Translations under genes and position numbers: made by a program
The notes under the pieces: generated by a model
The model's input: the letters and a program-made list of their open reading frames with translations, nothing else
Database searches by the model: none
Told to the model about the DNA's origin: nothing
From: Erysipelotrichaceae bacterium
Lineage (GTDB): Bacteria; Bacillota_I; Bacilli_A; RFN20; CAG-449
Reading direction: 5' to 3'
Assembly (NCBI GenBank): GCA_015059045.1
Contig: SVBD01000006.1
Location: forward strand, 1 to 64,000
DNA: 64,000 nt
Shown: positions 7,194-15,509 of the stretch, piece after piece
Layout: each line of letters starts with the position of its first letter
Numbering within the stretch: position 1 is the first letter of the stretch

Positions 7194-8129
7194 TTAATTA
7201 TTATTTGCAATTAAGAATTCTGCTACTTTTCTTTTTGCAATTTCTAATTTGAATTCTTCTAAATTACGATCTTTGAATTCTTTTAATTGTTCATCATTTA
7301 AATGATATGCTTTTTGTAAATAATCTAATTCAAAGTTTACTTCTTCTTCAGATGGCATTAAGTTTTCTTCTTTAGCGATATATTCTAAAACCGCATTTAC
7401 TTTAGCCCCTTTAATTGCTTCAGGTTTCATCATTTCTTTAAACTCTTCTAAAGTTTTTCCACCCATTTGTAAATATTGTTCTAATGTCATTCCATATTGC
7501 GCAACCATTTGCTCATAGTAAGCAAGTAAGTTTTGTAATCCTTTTTCTTCTAATTCAGGAGTAATTACAATTTCACTATTTGCTGCAATGTGAGTGCATA
7601 CTTTTTCAAAGTAATTGTTGAATGATTTTTGTAAATTACGATGTTCGATTTCCGCTTTTACTGATTCTCTTAATTCTTCAATAGTGTTTAATCCATGAGC
7701 CTTAGCAAGTTCATCATCTAAAGAAGCTACTTTTTTAACTTTAACTTCGTTAATATCGCATTTAAAGATAGCTTCTTTACCTTTTAAATTTTCTGCATGA
7801 TAATTTTCAGGGAAAGTTACTTTAACATCTACTTTATCACCTTTTTTATAACCAACTAATTGATCTTCAAATCCTGGAATAAATGTGTGTGAACCAAGTT
7901 CTAAATCGTAATTTTCACCTTTACCACCTTCAAAAGCAACTCCATCAGCGAATCCTTCAAAATTAATGTTAACTACATCGTGAAGTTCTGAAACTTTATC
8001 TTGTGCTTCAAAAGTTGTACTTCTATTTACAAGTTCATTTAATGCATCGGTAATTTCTCTTTCAGTAACTGGAGTAGGTTCTTCTTTTCCAATAACTAAT
8101 CCTTTATATTGACTAATTTTATTTTCCAT
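7194..8129 (-). CDS. tig: Trigger factor lacking the ribosome-binding domain
   Basis: 311 residues against about 430 for the family. The protein begins at ISQYKGLVIGKEE, which corresponds to the end of the usual N-terminal domain, so the roughly 110-residue ribosome-docking domain with its GFRxxKxP loop is missing. The FKBP-like prolyl-isomerase domain is intact: VNINFEGFADG, FEGGKGENY, LELGSHTFIPGFE, VTFPENYHAE. The helical chaperone domain follows. The start is firm because a good promoter and RBS (GAAAGGAAA) lie immediately upstream. It may be a free chaperone or a paralogue of a full-length copy elsewhere; the window cannot tell. Confidence 0.9.
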   Translation of the reverse strand: MENKISQYKGLVIGKEEPTPVTEREITDALNELVNRSTTFEAQDKVSELHDVVNINFEGFADGVAFEGGKGENYDLELGSHTFIPGFEDQLVGYKKGDKVDVKVTFPENYHAENLKGKEAIFKCDINEVKVKKVASLDDELAKAHGLNTIEELRESVKAEIEHRNLQKSFNNYFEKVCTHIAANSEIVITPELEEKGLQNLLAYYEQMVAQYGMTLEQYLQMGGKTLEEFKEMMKPEAIKGAKVNAVLEYIAKEENLMPSEEEVNFELDYLQKAYHLNDEQLKEFKDRNLEEFKLEIAKRKVAEFLIANNN

Positions 8130-8156
8130 ATTTATTTTCCTTTCATAACCTAGTCT

Positions 8157-8184
8157 ATTATAACATGTAAAAAATAATATACAA
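8157..8184 (-). promoter_or_regulatory. Promoter of tig
   Basis: On the minus strand TTGTAT (8184-8179) is separated by 16 bp from TATAAT (8162-8157), which is preceded by TGT (extended -10). The start codon is about 28 bp downstream. Confidence 0.7.
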
Positions 8185-8207
8185 AGAAAGGATTTAATTA
8201 ATTAAAA

Positions 8208-9233
8208 TCATTTAATTGAGATTTTATAATCTTCAATTATTTTTCTTTCTTCCTCAACCACCTTTTTTAACTCTTCTTCTGTAGGCATACAAGTCATATA
8301 TTTAGAAACAAAAATATTTTGATCTTTATATACGCTCGAATATTTCGCAATAAAACTATCTTGTCCGGTTACAAGTAATAATCCAATAGTTGGTCCGTCT
8401 TCACTCGTTTTCACTTCTTGGTCATAATAATTTCTATATAAATCAATTTGACCTAATGCCTCGTGAGATAGCTTATCAGTTTTTAAATCTATAACTACAT
8501 AACATTTTAAAATCGAATTATAAAATACCAAATCAATAAAATAATGTGAATTATCAAACGTGAGTCTTTTTTGTCTTGCAACAAAACAAAATCCTCTTCC
8601 AAGTTCTAAAATAAATTTTTCTAAATGATTAATTAAAGCCTCCTCTAATTCTTTTTCTAAATATTTTGCTTTATTGTCAAGTCCTAAAAACTCTAACATA
8701 TAAGGATCTTTAATAATCATATTTGGTTCATAGTTAATTGCCGCAGTTACTTCATCAACGTCATCTATTTTTTGTAATTTGCAATGGTTTGCAATAACTC
8801 TACTATATGCACATGTAGCGATCTGCCTTTCTAGCTGTCTAACGCTCCAATTACCCTTTATTGCTTCCTCCATATAAAATTCTCTTATATGCTTTTCTTC
8901 TATTCTTATTAATGTACGATAATGTGTCCAAGATAATTCGGGCCTCACTGAGTCCCAAATTGGATACATCAAATAAAATTGGCGAATCTTTCTTAAATTT
9001 CTTTCATCAAACCCTTTTCCAAAGTCAAATGTCATTTGCTTCGATAATTCAGAAATTAACTTGTCTCCATATTTAGATTTAGATTTCCCTCCTTGCTCTT
9101 CAACAATTTTTTTACCGATGTTCCAATAAGTAAATAGCATTGTTTTGTTAACATATGTAACAACATGTTTTCTTGATTCATTAATTATTTCTTTAATATT
9201 TTTATAAAAATTTTCACTGATAATTTCAAACAT
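8208..9233 (-). CDS. YhcG/DUF1016-family PDDEXK nuclease
   Basis: 341 residues. The N-terminal DUF1016 domain is clear: VNKTMLFTYWNIGKKIVEEQ, SKYGDKLISELSK, FDERNLRKIRQFY, ELSWTHYRTLIRI. The C-terminal nuclease domain carries FIDLVFYN and VVIDLKTDKLSHEALGQ, the D and (D/E)XK-type catalytic pair, followed by a conserved QIDLYRNYYD. The family is often found beside restriction-modification or other mobile genes; here it stands alone between tig and a membrane protein gene. AAAGGAGG precedes the ATG. Its biological role is not established; DNA repair or defence is possible. Confidence 0.88.
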   Translation of the reverse strand: MFEIISENFYKNIKEIINESRKHVVTYVNKTMLFTYWNIGKKIVEEQGGKSKSKYGDKLISELSKQMTFDFGKGFDERNLRKIRQFYLMYPIWDSVRPELSWTHYRTLIRIEEKHIREFYMEEAIKGNWSVRQLERQIATCAYSRVIANHCKLQKIDDVDEVTAAINYEPNMIIKDPYMLEFLGLDNKAKYLEKELEEALINHLEKFILELGRGFCFVARQKRLTFDNSHYFIDLVFYNSILKCYVVIDLKTDKLSHEALGQIDLYRNYYDQEVKTSEDGPTIGLLLVTGQDSFIAKYSSVYKDQNIFVSKYMTCMPTEEELKKVVEEERKIIEDYKISIK

Positions 9234-9465
9234 TTTATTTTCCTCCTTTTATGATTTAATCAGTATAAGTTTTTTTATCACATCATATCTCACTCCTTTT
9301 TAAATAAAAAAGGGGGAGTTTGCACTACCCCATATATTATTTTTTGTTTGAATAATTATATTTTACATTTGTTGACTATAATATACAATACTTAATTATA
9401 AATTTATACAATAAATAATATAGTTCGACATTTTTTGTTAAACTATTTTATATTTACTAAAATCT

Positions 9466-9474
9466 TGGCATAAT
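9466..9474 (+). promoter_or_regulatory. Extended -10 element abutting the YhhN-like start codon
   Basis: TGGCATAAT fits an extended -10 (TGnTATAAT with one mismatch). It ends six bases before the ATG at 9481, so transcription would begin at or next to the start codon. No Shine-Dalgarno sequence is present between them, which suggests a leaderless transcript. Confidence 0.4.
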
Positions 9475-9480
9475 TAAATT

Positions 9481-10170
9481 ATGGAAAAGACAAATAAATA
9501 TTTAACCTTAGGTTTTATTATAGTTGAACTACTAATCTATATATCATTTATGATTATGGATATTTTTAACTTTGGAGACACAGTAGTAATAAAATACTTA
9601 TCCATTTGCTTAATTATTATTTTCTTAATGATTAGTATATTTGTTAACAAAAAGATTAAATGGTGTTACTTTATTGGATTAATATTTACTCTAATAGCGG
9701 ATACTTTTCTATTATTATTAGATAGTCATTATTATCTTGGATTATTATCATTTAACATTGTTCAAACTTTATATTTCTTACCATTAAAAGAAAGAATTGG
9801 AAAATGGTTTAATATCCAATTATTAGGTAGAGGGGTAATCTTTATCGTTTGTGGAATCCTTGCTTTAACTACTTCAAATATTGATGTATTTTTATCAGCA
9901 AGTTATATTACTTTCTTTATTTTAAATATTATTACAATATTATTAATTAAAAATAAAGGAGATTTGAAGTTATTATTAATAGGATTAATTATCTTCTTAA
10001 TGTGTGATTTATCAGTAGGTTTATACAACTTAGGTTATTACTTTGATATTCCTTATAATATTGATAAAGTTCTAGATAAAATTAGTGAAAACTTAATGTG
10101 GTTTTTCTATTTACCTAGCCAAGTAATAATTTCAATATACGCAAAAAAAGAGTATAAAAAAAGCAATTAG
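9481..10170 (+). CDS. Multipass membrane protein, YhhN (lysoplasmalogenase)-like
   Basis: 229 residues with about seven to eight hydrophobic helices. Acidic residues inside helices match the YhhN/TMEM86 pattern: TLIADTFLLLLD, LSFNIVQTLYFLP and LIIFLMCDLSVGLYN. Members of this family include lysoplasmalogenases that cleave vinyl-ether lysolipids; the bacterial role is mostly unknown. It stands alone on the plus strand between two minus-strand units, has no visible RBS and ends in a hairpin terminator. The family assignment is moderate. Confidence 0.6.
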   Translation: MEKTNKYLTLGFIIVELLIYISFMIMDIFNFGDTVVIKYLSICLIIIFLMISIFVNKKIKWCYFIGLIFTLIADTFLLLLDSHYYLGLLSFNIVQTLYFLPLKERIGKWFNIQLLGRGVIFIVCGILALTTSNIDVFLSASYITFFILNIITILLIKNKGDLKLLLIGLIIFLMCDLSVGLYNLGYYFDIPYNIDKVLDKISENLMWFFYLPSQVIISIYAKKEYKKSN

Positions 10171-10193
10171 AATAAAACCTAATTGCTTTTAAT
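10160..10193 (+). terminator. Terminator between the YhhN-like gene and tldE
   Basis: AAAGCAATTAG (10160-10170) pairs with CTAATTGCTTT (10179-10189) across an 8-base loop, followed by TTTT-rich sequence. The A run on the left makes it usable by the convergent tldE transcript as well. Confidence 0.8.
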
Positions 10194-10196
10194 TTA

Positions 10197-11519
10197 CTAT
10201 TTTCCTGAAACTTGAATTGATTTAACAAAGATTGATGGTACTGAATAAGAATTAGTTTGTAATTCATTATTATTAGCAACTACAGCAACATTATTAAATA
10301 CATCAAATAAGTTACCTGCAACTGTAATTAATGATAATGGTTCAGCAAGTTTTCCATCTCTAATCATAAATCCTTGAGCGATTAAAGAGAAGTTACCTGA
10401 TTGAGCATTCATACCTGAATGTAATCCAGAAAGACTTGTAATATAAACACCATTACCTACTTTATTTAACATTTCTTCTTCACTAACTTTGCCTGGTTTA
10501 ATAGCGACGTTAATTGCTCTAATGCCAATTCCTGAACCGCCTTTATAACCATTACCTGTAGTTTGAACTCCATCCTTATTAGCGGTTGTTAAGTTATATA
10601 AATATGTTTGTAGTACACCATTTCTAATTAATGTTTTATTATATGTAGCTACACCTTCATCATCAAAGTATCTGAAGAATACGTTCTTTAATAAAGGAGA
10701 TTCAGTAATTGTAATCTTCTTAGAACATACTTGTTGATTTAATTTGCCCGCTAGTAATGATGTTTTCTTTTGAACTTCTTCACTAGACATACTATGAATG
10801 AAGAAAGAAAGTAAAGCAGATGTTGTTTTAGGATTAAATACACATTTGTATTTAGAAGAAGCACATGGGCCAGAGCCAAATTGAACAATTGTTTGATCTA
10901 CTACTTTCTTAGCAAATGCTTCTTGATCAAGTTCACTTAAGTCAGTTAAAATTTTAACTTCAAATCCATTTTTTGTTTGACCTTGTTCATCAGTTGCAAC
11001 CGCACTAGCGACAACTACTGCATAGTTTTGTTTTGAAACTAATTTTAAGCCAAATGAGTTTAATAGGATGTATTCTTCTGTTTCTTCTTCGTATTCAGTT
11101 TCTACATCACTAATTCTACTATCTAACGAACTGATTTTAGCATCTAACGCTTTAATTAACGCTACTTTTTCTGAAGCAGGAGTTGCTTCTAATACTTTAT
11201 TGAAAACATTCTTCTTATGATATCTATCACTTCCTGGGAAGATAAATGGCTTATCTTCTGAAGTTGATAAACTAGCGTTTTCTTTAATGTGATTTAAGAT
11301 GTAATCTACTGTTGATTCATCAATTTTTTCACTAGTAGCGTATCCTAGTTTTCCATTGTAAATTCCTCTTGCGGATAACTTGTAAGAATCTGCAATTGAA
11401 TAAGAAGAGATTTCATTTTTAAAGAAACCAAATGATAATTTATTTGATTTAACAATTGATAATTCTAATGCTTCAATACCTAATTCATTAGCTTTTTCAA
11501 AAAATCTATTGTATTTCAT
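10197..11519 (-). CDS. tldE: TldE/PmbA, non-catalytic partner of the TldD/TldE metalloprotease
   Basis: 440 residues. It has the PmbA/TldD family layout: an N-terminal SIVKSNKLSFGFFKNEI segment, a central TEYEEETEEYILLNSFG block and a C-terminal GLHSGMNAQSGNFSLIAQGFMI motif typical of TldE. The HExxxH zinc site is absent, as expected for TldE. The TldD/TldE complex is a peptidase that degrades unfolded peptides and matures some peptide antibiotics such as microcin B17. Its ATG overlaps the tldD stop codon, so translation is coupled. Confidence 0.93.
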   Translation of the reverse strand: MKYNRFFEKANELGIEALELSIVKSNKLSFGFFKNEISSYSIADSYKLSARGIYNGKLGYATSEKIDESTVDYILNHIKENASLSTSEDKPFIFPGSDRYHKKNVFNKVLEATPASEKVALIKALDAKISSLDSRISDVETEYEEETEEYILLNSFGLKLVSKQNYAVVVASAVATDEQGQTKNGFEVKILTDLSELDQEAFAKKVVDQTIVQFGSGPCASSKYKCVFNPKTTSALLSFFIHSMSSEEVQKKTSLLAGKLNQQVCSKKITITESPLLKNVFFRYFDDEGVATYNKTLIRNGVLQTYLYNLTTANKDGVQTTGNGYKGGSGIGIRAINVAIKPGKVSEEEMLNKVGNGVYITSLSGLHSGMNAQSGNFSLIAQGFMIRDGKLAEPLSLITVAGNLFDVFNNVAVVANNNELQTNSYSVPSIFVKSIQVSGK

Positions 11520-12916
11520 TATTTAATTGCACCTCCTCTTCCACCTACAGTGATTTCACTAACTCTAATTGTTGGTTGACCAACATCAGCAGGAATAGAT
11601 CCACTACTAGAGCCACACATACCTTGTGCTCTTAATAAGTCGTTACCTACCATATCGATATGTAATAATACTTCTTTACCAGAACCAATTAATGTTGCAC
11701 CTTTTACTGGATAACTAATTTTACCATTTTCTACAATGTAGCCTTCATTAACAGCAAAGTTGAATTCACCTGTTGCTGGGTTAACACTTCCTCCACCCAT
11801 TGATTTAGCATATAAACCAAATTCTGTTGCAGCGATAATTTCTTCTGGAGTAGATTTTCCTGGAAGAATGAAAGTATTACTCATTCTAGATGTTGGTTCA
11901 TATTTATATGATTCACGTCTAGTTGCACCATTACCTTTTTCACCCATTCTTCTTCCATTGAAGTTATCAACTAAATAAGAATTTAAGATACCATTTTTAA
12001 TTAATAAGTTGCGTTGTGTTGGATTTCCTTCATCATCGATATTTCCAGAACCCCAAGCACCTTCAATAGTTGCATCATCAACCGCTGAAACAATATCAGA
12101 AGCAATCTTTTCTCCTTTTTTGTTTGAGAATACTGACAATCCTTTAGAAACTGAAGTTGCTTCTAATGAGTGGCCACATGCTTCATGGAAGATAACTCCA
12201 CCAAATCCGTTACCGATGATAACTGGCATTTTACCAGATGGACATTCTTTTGCATCTAGCATAGTAACTGCCGCTTTTGCTACTTCACGAGCTTCCTTTT
12301 TTAAATCAACATCTTCTAAGAAGAATTCAACGCCTTTTTGAGCGCCTGGACCTACACCCGAAGTTTCAATTGCGCCAGCTTTTGCCGCAATTGCAATAAT
12401 ATATGCTCTTCCTCTAGAACGAACATCATTAAATTGTTTTCCTTCAGAATTGAAAATTTCTACATCCTTATAGTTACAAGAGAATGATGCTCTACATCTA
12501 ACGATTCTAGAATCGTATTTTAAACATTCTTCACTTGCTTCGCTTAACATTTTGATTAAATCTTCTTTTTTATAGTCAGAGTATTTAATTCTTGGGTGAT
12601 GTTTTTTAGGAACTCTAACTTTAGAGATTTCTTTTACTTCTACACATCTTTCTTCATTGAAAGAAGCGGATAGACTAAGCGCTAATTTTTTTAGTCCTTT
12701 TTTAGATATATCATTTGTATATCCATATACACTTTGAAGCCCTTTTAATAATCTAATACCAGCACCATATGTTAAAGAATCTTGACAAGATTCTACTTTG
12801 CAATTATCTAACATTATCGCAGATGAATTATTTTCTTCTAGATAGATTTCGGCAAAGTCAGCGCCAGTTGAAGTTGCTAAATTTAAAACTTCAAGAGCTA
12901 ATTTCTTTGAAATCAT
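11519..12916 (-). CDS. tldD: TldD zinc metalloprotease
   Basis: 465 residues. The catalytic motif HEACGHSLEA (HExxxH) is present in VIFHEACGHSLEATSV, followed by the family blocks GNIDDEGNPTQRN, NFNGRRMGE and SGSIPADVGQP near the C-terminus. It forms the active subunit of the TldD/TldE heterodimer with the downstream gene, which it overlaps. A GGAGG-rich site precedes the ATG. No candidate substrate peptide lies next to the pair. The radical SAM cassette at 30-33 kb is about 18 kb away, and a link would be speculation. Confidence 0.95.
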   Translation of the reverse strand: MISKKLALEVLNLATSTGADFAEIYLEENNSSAIMLDNCKVESCQDSLTYGAGIRLLKGLQSVYGYTNDISKKGLKKLALSLSASFNEERCVEVKEISKVRVPKKHHPRIKYSDYKKEDLIKMLSEASEECLKYDSRIVRCRASFSCNYKDVEIFNSEGKQFNDVRSRGRAYIIAIAAKAGAIETSGVGPGAQKGVEFFLEDVDLKKEAREVAKAAVTMLDAKECPSGKMPVIIGNGFGGVIFHEACGHSLEATSVSKGLSVFSNKKGEKIASDIVSAVDDATIEGAWGSGNIDDEGNPTQRNLLIKNGILNSYLVDNFNGRRMGEKGNGATRRESYKYEPTSRMSNTFILPGKSTPEEIIAATEFGLYAKSMGGGSVNPATGEFNFAVNEGYIVENGKISYPVKGATLIGSGKEVLLHIDMVGNDLLRAQGMCGSSSGSIPADVGQPTIRVSEITVGGRGGAIK

Positions 12917-12960
12917 ATGATTTCCTCCTTCTGTTATTTATTTTTAATAACTTTAACATA

Positions 12961-12984
12961 AAAAAAATGCTTATTAAAGCATTT
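12961..12984 (-). terminator. Terminator of spmB
   Basis: AAATGCTT (12965-12972) pairs with AAGCATTT (12977-12984) around a 4-base loop. On the minus strand it is followed by seven Ts. It lies just downstream of the spmB stop. Confidence 0.75.
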
Positions 12985-13001
12985 AAAAAAGAAAAAGATA
13001 A

Positions 13002-13520
13002 TTATTGCAAGAAAATAAAGGATAAAATAACACCTGAAGATATGCCAATCAAATCCGCAAGCAAACCAACAGGTAATGCGTGTTTCCATTTTGTTACTCC
13101 AACACTAGTAAAATAAAGGCTTAAAACATAAATAGTCGTATCAGTTGATCCTTGCAAAGTAGATGCCACTTTACAAGAAAAACTATCTCCACCTTGAGAA
13201 CAGACTTGATCTAAAATAGCTACTGATGCACTTCCTGAAATTGGTCTAAATATCACCATTGGAGCAATATCTGAAAATACATTACTGTATGGAAGATATT
13301 TGCTTAATATTGCTTTAATATCATCAATTAATCCACAACTTTTTAATAAAGTTACCGCTAATAACATTGCACAGACTGAAGGAAATACTTCCTTAAATAA
13401 TCCCAAACCTTCTTTAGTCCCTTTGATAAAGGAATCATAGGCATTATTTTTCTTAATAAGTGAATATATTATTACAAAAGTAATTAACAAAGGAATGAAG
13501 ATTAAGCTTATATTATTCAT
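13002..13520 (-). CDS. spmB: Spore maturation protein B
   Basis: 172 residues, full length for SpmB (178 in Bacillus subtilis). It has the nucleoside-recognition (Gate) fold with four to five helices and the conserved blocks RPISGSASVAIL, LQGSTDTTIYVLSLYF and GLLADLIG. SpmA and SpmB are needed for spore core dehydration; spmA is not adjacent here. No Shine-Dalgarno precedes the ATG. Six bases upstream is CATATATT, which resembles a sporulation sigma-E -10 (CATAnnnT), so a very short leader or leaderless transcript from a sporulation promoter is possible. It lies downstream of gltX, past a terminator. Confidence 0.92.
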   Translation of the reverse strand: MNNISLIFIPLLITFVIIYSLIKKNNAYDSFIKGTKEGLGLFKEVFPSVCAMLLAVTLLKSCGLIDDIKAILSKYLPYSNVFSDIAPMVIFRPISGSASVAILDQVCSQGGDSFSCKVASTLQGSTDTTIYVLSLYFTSVGVTKWKHALPVGLLADLIGISSGVILSFIFLQ

Positions 13521-13546
13521 ATTTAAAATATATGAACAAAAGCATA

Positions 13547-13573
13547 AAAAAATAAGTTCAAATTGAACTTATT
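13547..13573 (-). terminator. Terminator of gltX
   Basis: AATAAGTTCAA (13551-13561) and TTGAACTTATT (13563-13573) form a long stem with a tight loop, followed on the minus strand by a T run. It overlaps the end of gltX and separates the ychF-ispF-gltX operon from spmB. Confidence 0.8.
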
Positions 13574-15014
13574 TTTCTAATCTATTAATTACTTCTTCTT
13601 TACCTAAGATATTAATAATATTAATTAATTCAATACCATGAGTTACACTAGTTAATTTTAGTCTAATTGGCATATATAGATCTTTACCTTTAACACCTAA
13701 ACTAGTTTGAACATTTTTAAACGCTACCTTTAAATTATCTTTAGTGATTTCTTCTAAATCTTTAATTTCGTTTACAAATGCTTCAAATACTTTTTTAGAA
13801 GTGTCGCTATTAACAAGAGCTAATTCTTCTTCGCTTTCAATTTCTTTTGGTGAAACTATACTTTGTAATGGTTCAATAATTTGTGCCCCATAACCTAATT
13901 CTTCTTTATATAAAGAAGCGATTTGAAGAATTTGTTCATCGCTTAATTTTGATAAATCCATAACTTTAGCCATATGAGGTTTGATGAACTCTAAGTATTC
14001 TTCATCACTTAACATCTTAATATAATTTGAGTTCATCCAAATTAATCTTTTTTGATCAAACATAGATGGCGAAGTTGATAATCTAGATGGATCAAAAGCT
14101 TCAATTGCTTCTTTCATTGTAAATAATTCTTTACTATCTTCTGGAGTCCATCCTAATAAAAGAATAAAGTTAAAGATTGCTTTGCTTAAATATCCTAATT
14201 CGCGATATTGAGACATGAATTGAAGAATGTTGTTATCTCTTTTAGATAATTTCTTACCATTTTCATTAACAATAATAGTCATATGACCAAACTCTGGAGC
14301 TTTCCATCCTAACATTTCATAAATAGCAATTTGTTTTGGAGTATTGGATAAGTGTTCTTCTCCTCTTAATACGTGAGTGATATCCATTAAATGATCATCA
14401 ACGACAACTGCAAAGTTATATGTTGGAATTCCATTTGATTTAACAATGACAAAATCTCCGCCTAAATCATCACAAGTAAATGTCACTTTACCTCTAACTA
14501 AATCATTAAATGTAATTGTGTGATTATCTTTTAAACGAATTCTAATGCAAGGTTTTCTGCCTTCTTCTTGGTATTTCTTAATTTGTTCTTCAGTTAAGTT
14601 AATACATTTACGATCGTATTTAGTAGCTTTAACACCTGCTAAAAGTTGAGCTTCTTTTCTTTCTTCAAGTTCTTCACTTGTACAATAGCAATAATAAGCA
14701 TCACCTTGTTTAACTAATTGTTCTGCATATTTTCTATATAAATCTAATCTTTCCATTTGACGATATGGACCATATTTTTCATTTGGTTCATATGGTGATT
14801 CATCAGGAATGATACCTAACCATTTTAAATCGTTATATTGACTTTCTTCTCCGCCGGCGACGTTTCTTTCAATATCAGTATCTTCTACACGGAATACTAA
14901 ATCTCCATTATATTTCTTCGCAAATAAATAATTAAATAACGCTGAACGCGCCCCACCGATATGTAAGAAACCTGTTGGTGATGGTGCATATCTTACTCTT
15001 ACTTTATTTTCCAT
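13569..15014 (-). CDS. gltX: Glutamyl-tRNA synthetase
   Basis: 481 residues. It is a class I synthetase with the HIGH-type signature PSPTGFLHIGGAR at the N-terminus and the KMSKS-type loop KKLSKRDNN. The CYCTSEELEERKEAQ and GEEHLSNTPKQIAIYE blocks are typical of bacterial GluRS. It attaches glutamate to tRNA-Glu, and possibly to tRNA-Gln for the amidotransferase route. It is the last gene of a tight operon with ychF and ispF, starting two bases after the ispF stop. Confidence 0.97.
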   Translation of the reverse strand: MENKVRVRYAPSPTGFLHIGGARSALFNYLFAKKYNGDLVFRVEDTDIERNVAGGEESQYNDLKWLGIIPDESPYEPNEKYGPYRQMERLDLYRKYAEQLVKQGDAYYCYCTSEELEERKEAQLLAGVKATKYDRKCINLTEEQIKKYQEEGRKPCIRIRLKDNHTITFNDLVRGKVTFTCDDLGGDFVIVKSNGIPTYNFAVVVDDHLMDITHVLRGEEHLSNTPKQIAIYEMLGWKAPEFGHMTIIVNENGKKLSKRDNNILQFMSQYRELGYLSKAIFNFILLLGWTPEDSKELFTMKEAIEAFDPSRLSTSPSMFDQKRLIWMNSNYIKMLSDEEYLEFIKPHMAKVMDLSKLSDEQILQIASLYKEELGYGAQIIEPLQSIVSPKEIESEEELALVNSDTSKKVFEAFVNEIKDLEEITKDNLKVAFKNVQTSLGVKGKDLYMPIRLKLTSVTHGIELINIINILGKEEVINRLEK

Positions 15015-15016
15015 AA

Positions 15017-15496
15017 CTATTCCTTTCTAAGTAGGACATTTGCATAGCAAATAATTGCTTTATTTTCTCCTACTTCTCCACATTTTTCATTTGTTTGAGC
15101 TTTTATAGAAACATTGGTTAATTCTGTTTCTAATAACTTTGCTACATTTTCTTTCATTAAAGGTAAATACTTCTGCAAATGTGGTTTTTCTAAGATGACA
15201 ATACAATCTATGTTATTAATAACATAGCCTTGTTCTTTAACTTTTTTAAAACATTCTTTAACTATTATACTTGAATCATAATCTAAATATTTTTTATCTG
15301 TATCTGGGAAAAAGTGCCCTAAATCACCTAAAGCCAAAGCACCTAAAAGAGCTTCGCCTATAGCGTGATATAAACAATCACCATCGCTATGAGAAACATT
15401 TCCAAGATCAAAAGGGATTTTAATTCCCCCAAGAATAAAATCTCTTCCATTTTTTTCTAATCGATGAATATCTCTACTAAATCCGATTCGATACAT
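15017..15496 (-). CDS. ispF: 2-C-methyl-D-erythritol 2,4-cyclodiphosphate synthase
   Basis: 159 residues, normal length. The zinc-site segment SRDIHRL, VSHSDGDCLYHAIGEALLGA, LGHFFPDTDKKY and KAQTNEKCG all match IspF, which closes the cyclodiphosphate ring in the MEP isoprenoid pathway. I chose the ATG at 15496 because AGGAGAG lies upstream, while the earlier in-frame ATG at 15517 overlaps the ychF stop and would contain that site. It implies isoprenoid synthesis by the MEP route. Confidence 0.95.
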   Translation of the reverse strand: MYRIGFSRDIHRLEKNGRDFILGGIKIPFDLGNVSHSDGDCLYHAIGEALLGALALGDLGHFFPDTDKKYLDYDSSIIVKECFKKVKEQGYVINNIDCIVILEKPHLQKYLPLMKENVAKLLETELTNVSIKAQTNEKCGEVGENKAIICYANVLLRKE

Positions 15497-15509
15497 ATCT
15501 CTCTCCTGT

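Noticed and set aside
9301..9345. GGGGG...CCCC hairpin downstream of no gene
   Set aside because: Short stem in the upstream region of the YhcG gene, no proper T tract and no transcript to end; left unassigned.
10197..12916. TldD/TldE as part of the radical SAM cassette
   Set aside because: They are about 18 kb away, in a separate operon with other strand neighbours, and TldD/TldE are widespread on their own.
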